58,605 bases of DNA. Origin: Melioribacteraceae bacterium (lineage in GTDB: Bacteria; Bacteroidota; Ignavibacteria; Ignavibacteriales; Melioribacteraceae). The position numbers and the translations under genes are program-made. Below are positions 54,678-58,605 of this stretch, one piece after another. The notes under the pieces are model-generated. The model worked only from the letters and a program-made list of their open reading frames with translations. It had not been told where the DNA came from and searched no databases. Each line of letters opens with the position of its first letter. The first letter of the stretch is position 1. The stretch is from positions 1 through 58,605 of the forward strand of contig JAGFIY010000030.1 in the NCBI GenBank assembly GCA_024103215.1, written 5' to 3'.

Positions 54678-56477
54678 TTAATCTTCAATTTGTAGAACAG
54701 CCAAAAATGCTTCCTGCGGAATCTCAACATTTCCAACTTGCTTCATTCTTTTCTTTCCTTCTTTCTGTTTTTCCAGCAGTTTACGTTTACGAGTTATATC
54801 ACCGCCGTAACATTTTGCCAAAACATTTTTACGTAGAGCTTTGATTGTAGTGCGCGAGATAACCTTGTTCCCAATTGCAGCTTGAACAGCAATTTCAAAC
54901 ATCTGCCGTGGAATTAAATCTTTGAGTTTCGAACAGACTTTTCTTCCCCAATCATAAGCTTTATCTTTATGAACAATTATTGACAAAGCATCGACCGGTT
55001 CCCCGTTAAGCAGAATATCCAACTTCTGAAGATCGGATTCCCTGTAACCGATGTATTCGTAATCGAAAGATGCATAACCGCGAGTAGTCGATTTCAACTT
55101 ATCGTAGAAATCAAATATAATTTCTGAGAGAGGAAATTCAAATTGCAAGTCGGCTCTTGTCGGATCGATATATGTAGTATTTTTATAAACACCCCGTTTA
55201 TCCATTGCAAGTTTCATGATGTTTCCAACGTACTCGCTCGGAGTAACAATCTGTGATTTTATATAAGGTTCTTCAATGTACTCGATTTCTCCCAATGGCG
55301 GCATTTCCGCCGGATTATCAACTACAATCTTTTTTCCACTTTTTGTAAATACATAATACTCAACGTTTGGCAGGGTTGTTACGATAGATTGATCATATTC
55401 TCGTTCAAGTCTTTCCTGAACAATTTCCATGTGAAGCATTCCAAGAAATCCACATCTAAAACCGAAACCCAGTGCAGCTGAAGTTTCAGGCGCATAGAAA
55501 AGAGCTGAATCGTTCAATCTGAATTTTTCGAGTGCATCCCTTAAGTCCTCAAAATCATCGGAAGATGTCGGATACAATCCGCTGAAGACCATCGGTTTAA
55601 TTTCACGATAACCGGGAAGAGGTTTTTCAGCTCCATTTTTGCTGTGAGTTACCGTATCACCGACTTTGGTATCGTGAACATCTTTAACACCTGCAATTAA
55701 ATAACCAACATCTCCGGCTTTTAATTCTTTAGTTTTCTTTTTTGTTAACTGGAGAATCCCGATTTCTTCGGCGAAAAATTTCTTCCCGTTTGCGAAAAAC
55801 TTTATCTCATCTCTCTCTCTGATAATTCCGTTCATAACCCTAATATAAGCAATAGCGCCGCGGTAAGAATCAAAAATAGAATCAAAAACTAGGGCTTGGA
55901 GGGGTTTTTCCTCATCGCCTTTAGGAGGAGGAATTCTTTTCACAACAGCTGAAAGAATTTTATCAATTCCTACTCTTGTTTTTGCACTGGCTAAAATAAT
56001 ATCATCCTCTTCACAGCCGATCAAGTCAATTATTTGAGATTTAACAACATCAACCATCGCACTCGGTAAATCAATCTTATTTATAACCGGAATAATTTCC
56101 AATCCGGCTTCGATTGCAAGATACAAATTGCTTATGGTTTGAGCTTCGACACCTTGTGCAGCATCTACTACAAGTAGCGCTCCTTCGCAAGCAGCTAATG
56201 ATCTGCTCACTTCGTATGAAAAATCAACGTGTCCGGGTGTATCGATGAGATTTAGAGTGTATATTTCACTATTCTCATCCTTGTATTTCATCTGGATTGC
56301 ATGGGATTTTATTGTGATTCCGCGCTCTCTTTCTAAATCCATATTATCGAGCAACTGAGATTTTGCCTCTCTAGCAGTAATCGAACCGGTAAATTCCAAT
56401 AAACCATCGGCAATTGTTGATTTCCCGTGGTCAATGTGCGCAACTATGCAGAAATTTCTTATCTTTTCCATATTCAT
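54678..56477 (-). CDS. lepA: Elongation factor 4 (LepA)
   Basis: Ribosome-associated GTPase, 599 residues, the usual length. G1 is [16 protein letters not shown] and the switch I region has [15 protein letters not shown]3 is [33 protein letters not shown] and G4 is VINKIDLP. The C-terminal LepA-specific domain is present (YHDRK-type basic tail [28 protein letters not shown]). The first ATG (56477) and the one two codons later are both possible starts. It heads the lepA-lepB-protease unit. Confidence 0.97.
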   Translation of the reverse strand: MNMEKIRNFCIVAHIDHGKSTIADGLLEFTGSITAREAKSQLLDNMDLERERGITIKSHAIQMKYKDENSEIYTLNLIDTPGHVDFSYEVSRSLAACEGALLVVDAAQGVEAQTISNLYLAIEAGLEIIPVINKIDLPSAMVDVVKSQIIDLIGCEEDDIILASAKTRVGIDKILSAVVKRIPPPKGDEEKPLQALVFDSIFDSYRGAIAYIRVMNGIIRERDEIKFFANGKKFFAEEIGILQLTKKKTKELKAGDVGYLIAGVKDVHDTKVGDTVTHSKNGAEKPLPGYREIKPMVFSGLYPTSSDDFEDLRDALEKFRLNDSALFYAPETSAALGFGFRCGFLGMLHMEIVQERLEREYDQSIVTTLPNVEYYVFTKSGKKIVVDNPAEMPPLGEIEYIEEPYIKSQIVTPSEYVGNIMKLAMDKRGVYKNTTYIDPTRADLQFEFPLSEIIFDFYDKLKSTTRGYASFDYEYIGYRESDLQKLDILLNGEPVDALSIIVHKDKAYDWGRKVCSKLKDLIPRQMFEIAVQAAIGNKVISRTTIKALRKNVLAKCYGGDITRKRKLLEKQKEGKKRMKQVGNVEIPQEAFLAVLQIED

Positions 56478-56609
56478 TTTAATTTAGCTAGTTAATATAA
56501 GGACGAGTTGAGGTAATATCAATTTAGAAAGGTTTCGCCACTCCCCTATTATACTTCCGTTTCAAGTGAAATTCATTTTTCTTAGATTGCATGGAAAATA
56601 TTACAATTT

Positions 56610-58424
56610 ATGAAGCGGTTTTTATTATACATATTACTCATTTTTCCTTTGACAACTTTGACAATTGCGCAGAAAGTTAATTTTGCTATTTTGAGTTCAC
56701 CCCAAATTGGAAAACAAGAAAATCAATCTATCTTTAAAAATATCCTTCAGCAGATCTCAAGTTTAAAGGAGCTGGAATTTGCAATAATTTTAGGAAACTT
56801 AACTGAAAACGGAACCAAGCAGGAATTTACAAATCTTAGAAATATCTCAAAGAATTTAAAGATCCCACTTTATGTGCTTCCTGGTGAAGCGGATATAAGT
56901 TCAAACTTGCTTTCTGAATTGAATTTTATTGAGGTTTTGGGTGATACACGATTTTCGATCACACAAGATAGTCTCTTAATATGCGGAATAAGAACCGCCC
57001 AGAATAATACAGGCGGAATTCCGCACATTTCTATCGAAGATAGAAATTGGATTTTTGAACTTATTGATGAAAACACAAAACATTGTTTGTTAATTTTAGA
57101 TAACGTTCCGGAAAAAATACAAAATATAAATATTTTATTGGATGGGCTTGTCGAAAAAGAAATAAAATTAATTATTTCAGCTGAATCAGCTTCTAAATTT
57201 TCAAATAACAGTATGGTACAAATTGCCTCTCTTCAAAAAAATTTATGTAATAAATTTTCAATAAACGATTCAGTTCTAGAAACATATTCGGGCAAGGATT
57301 TTTTTAGTCTTAAGAAAAATGTCACAACTGAATTTAAGCTCCCCACCACTGAAGTTGTAGAGACAGAACAAACCGAATCGGAAATCGTTTGGCAGAAAAG
57401 CATAAATTATTCCGTTACTGCAAACCCGGTTTTAAGCAAAAACAGAATTTTCGTGATCGATAAATTGGGACTTATTTACGCATTCGGTTTTAATGGAAAA
57501 CAAATTTGGCAAAATGATCTTTTCGGTGATGTCATTTCATCCGGTGTTTATGCGGATAATTTCTTTGCCTCCGCAACGCTTCAGGGAGATTTAAGTACAA
57601 TAAATTCCTCCAATGGCGATCTTTTACAAACAATAGGATTTAATCAAGCAATAACAACCGATTTAATTACATTCAACTACAGAGGCAGGAAGCGGCTGAT
57701 GATTCCAAAATCGACAAATTCAAATGCAGTGGTTCTTGCCGGAACAGAATCGGGAGAAGTATATTGTCTCGATATTGAAACACTCGAGCAGATTTGGAAA
57801 AATAACTCTTCAAGGTTTGCAGTAATCGGAAAGCCGGTTTATTATAACGACAAAATATTTTTTGCAAATATAAACAATGAAATATTTTGTATTGATGCAA
57901 ATGAAGGATGGTTAATTTGGAAATGGTCATCGAGTAAGACTAGCACAGAAAATGCGTTGGGCGGCAGCTTATTAGTTGGGAATAATATATTATTCTATGC
58001 CTCATCTAACGGAAATATTTATTCTGTTGATGCTAATTTGGGAAAGCTACTTTGGAAAAATGAGAAAATTGATGCTTCTAAAGGAGTTTCAATTTCTGCC
58101 GACGAGAAGACTCTCTATCTAAAAAGTAGTGAGGATAAATTTCATATTCTTAATGCCAGCGACGGTAAAATTATTAAATCGATCAATATGCGTTACGGTT
58201 GGGATAATTCCGAAGCCGCTGCTCTTGAAGGAAAAAATATAATCATGGTTCCGGCATCAAACGGTAGAGTGTATAGGATCAACAGCGAATATCTTTATAA
58301 AACAATTTTCATAGCCCGGAACGATCCGATTATTTCTATTGATCATATAGAAAACGAACCTAACAACTATTTTATAACTACTGCAGACGGAAATCTTTAC
58401 AAAATTAGATACGAAGAGGAATAA
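56610..58424 (+). CDS. Exported fusion of a degenerate metallophosphoesterase-like domain and a PQQ-type beta-propeller
   Basis: A 604-residue protein with a signal peptide (MKRFLLYILLIFPLTTLTIAQ). Residues ~22-225 follow the calcineurin-like phosphoesterase fold order, but the metal ligands appear to be replaced. NFAILSSPQIG stands where 'DxHxG' is expected, IILGNLTENGTKQEF where 'GDLTxxG' is expected, and VLPGEADIS where 'xxGNHD' is expected. The 'GHxH' equivalent reads IISAESAS. Residues ~265-600 are PQQ/WD-like blades (KLGLIYAFGFNGKQIWQND, GEVYCLDIETLEQIWKNN, GNIYSVDANLGKLLWKN). The likely role is binding, perhaps as an envelope scaffold (inference). A HAD gene starts 2 bp after its stop. 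Confidence 0.75.
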   Translation: MKRFLLYILLIFPLTTLTIAQKVNFAILSSPQIGKQENQSIFKNILQQISSLKELEFAIILGNLTENGTKQEFTNLRNISKNLKIPLYVLPGEADISSNLLSELNFIEVLGDTRFSITQDSLLICGIRTAQNNTGGIPHISIEDRNWIFELIDENTKHCLLILDNVPEKIQNINILLDGLVEKEIKLIISAESASKFSNNSMVQIASLQKNLCNKFSINDSVLETYSGKDFFSLKKNVTTEFKLPTTEVVETEQTESEIVWQKSINYSVTANPVLSKNRIFVIDKLGLIYAFGFNGKQIWQNDLFGDVISSGVYADNFFASATLQGDLSTINSSNGDLLQTIGFNQAITTDLITFNYRGRKRLMIPKSTNSNAVVLAGTESGEVYCLDIETLEQIWKNNSSRFAVIGKPVYYNDKIFFANINNEIFCIDANEGWLIWKWSSSKTSTENALGGSLLVGNNILFYASSNGNIYSVDANLGKLLWKNEKIDASKGVSISADEKTLYLKSSEDKFHILNASDGKIIKSINMRYGWDNSEAAALEGKNIIMVPASNGRVYRINSEYLYKTIFIARNDPIISIDHIENEPNNYFITTADGNLYKIRYEEE

Positions 58425-58426
58425 TA

Positions 58427-58605
58427 TTGTTAAATATTGAAGGTGTTATTTTTGACATCGACGGAACACTTTGCAAAACCAACCAATTAATTTTTGAATC
58501 ATTCAGACACATCAACAAAAAATATTCGGGAAGAAATCTAACCGATACAGAAATTATCTCCTACTTTGGCCCCACCGAAACCGAGATCATATCAAAACTT
58601 TTTCC
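58427..58605 (+). CDS. HAD-superfamily phosphatase, partial (cut by the window end)
   Basis: A TTG at 58427, with GAAGAGGA six bases upstream, starts a frame open to the window end (59 codons visible). It begins LLNIEGVIFDIDGTLCKTNQLI, giving HAD motif I, DxDGT. It continues with a cap-like helical segment (ESFRHINKKYSGRNLTD) and YFGPTETEII, resembling phosphoglycolate phosphatase / beta-phosphoglucomutase-like members. The substrate cannot be set from this piece. It is probably cotranscribed with the propeller gene. Confidence 0.8.
   Translation, partial: MLNIEGVIFDIDGTLCKTNQLIFESFRHINKKYSGRNLTDTEIISYFGPTETEIISKLF

Overview
The window looks like chromosomal DNA of an AT-rich member of the Ignavibacteria / Bacteroidota group. 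Three proteins carry type IX secretion (T9SS)-style sorting domains with the YPNPF / FPNPF signature. Several genes belong to families typical of that group: DUF3078, DUF4296, DUF1684, and a rhomboid with a short acidic tail. The organism assignment is inference from these families and from base composition; no rRNA or tRNA gene is present to confirm it. Genes are densely packed on both strands, often with 1-14 bp overlaps, and tail-to-tail genes overlap repeatedly.

Layout. 1-250: a GC-rich, truncated RHS/YD-repeat fragment, sharply different from everything to its right. 272-2518: a large secreted protein with patchwork codon use and an internal T9SS-like domain. 2519-2869: the only non-coding stretch over 300 bp. 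2870-7165: topA, a DUF1579 protein and a SPOR protein. 7267-10542: cydAB (cytochrome bd oxidase) with a DUF2156/MprF-C-like gene in the same operon. 10502-14209: a 1235-residue GH13-like protein. 14316-15977: DUF3078 protein and MscS channel. 16187-21528: mutS, a DUF1684 lipoprotein, then class I-beta DAHP synthase and ACT-containing prephenate dehydrogenase, which form an aromatic amino acid pair. 21533-26153: FAD dehydrogenase, an SDR with a degenerate active site, acetate kinase and 3-hydroxyacyl-CoA dehydrogenase. 26241-28014: an ABC-2 exporter. 28106-31953: recQ, a DUF4296 lipoprotein and a rhomboid protease. 32069-34335: pgk and gap. 34530-40348: a Crp/Fnr regulator, a PHP phosphoesterase, a T9SS propeller protein and an ABC-F ATPase. 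40341-45580: ROK kinase, rsmA, mgtE, PAP2 enzyme, a duplicated Cys4 protein and menG/ubiE. 45551-49770: lipoprotein, XTP/dITP pyrophosphatase and uvrA. 49847-51088: YigZ/IMPACT protein and an Rrf2 regulator. 51118-56477: O-methyltransferase, T9SS subtilase, lepB and lepA. 56610-58605: a pseudo-phosphoesterase/PQQ-propeller fusion and the start of a HAD phosphatase.

Physiology suggested by the set: lower glycolysis (gap, pgk), acetate formation (ackA) beside acyl-CoA oxidoreduction, microaerobic respiration through cytochrome bd with menaquinone, aromatic amino acid synthesis, DNA repair (mutS, uvrA, recQ, topA, rdgB) and T9SS secretion. There is no CRISPR array, insertion sequence, prophage or obvious defence island.

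Most worth a second look: (a) the abrupt codon-use switches inside the 272-2518 gene next to the GC-rich RHS stub; (b) a 29-bp inverted repeat lying on the -10 of the gap promoter; (c) the small protein at 44506-44829 with two identically spaced Cys4 modules; (d) the secreted protein at 56610-58424, whose phosphoesterase domain appears to have lost every metal ligand; (e) enzymes missing hallmark residues (SDR at 23113, ROK at 40341).
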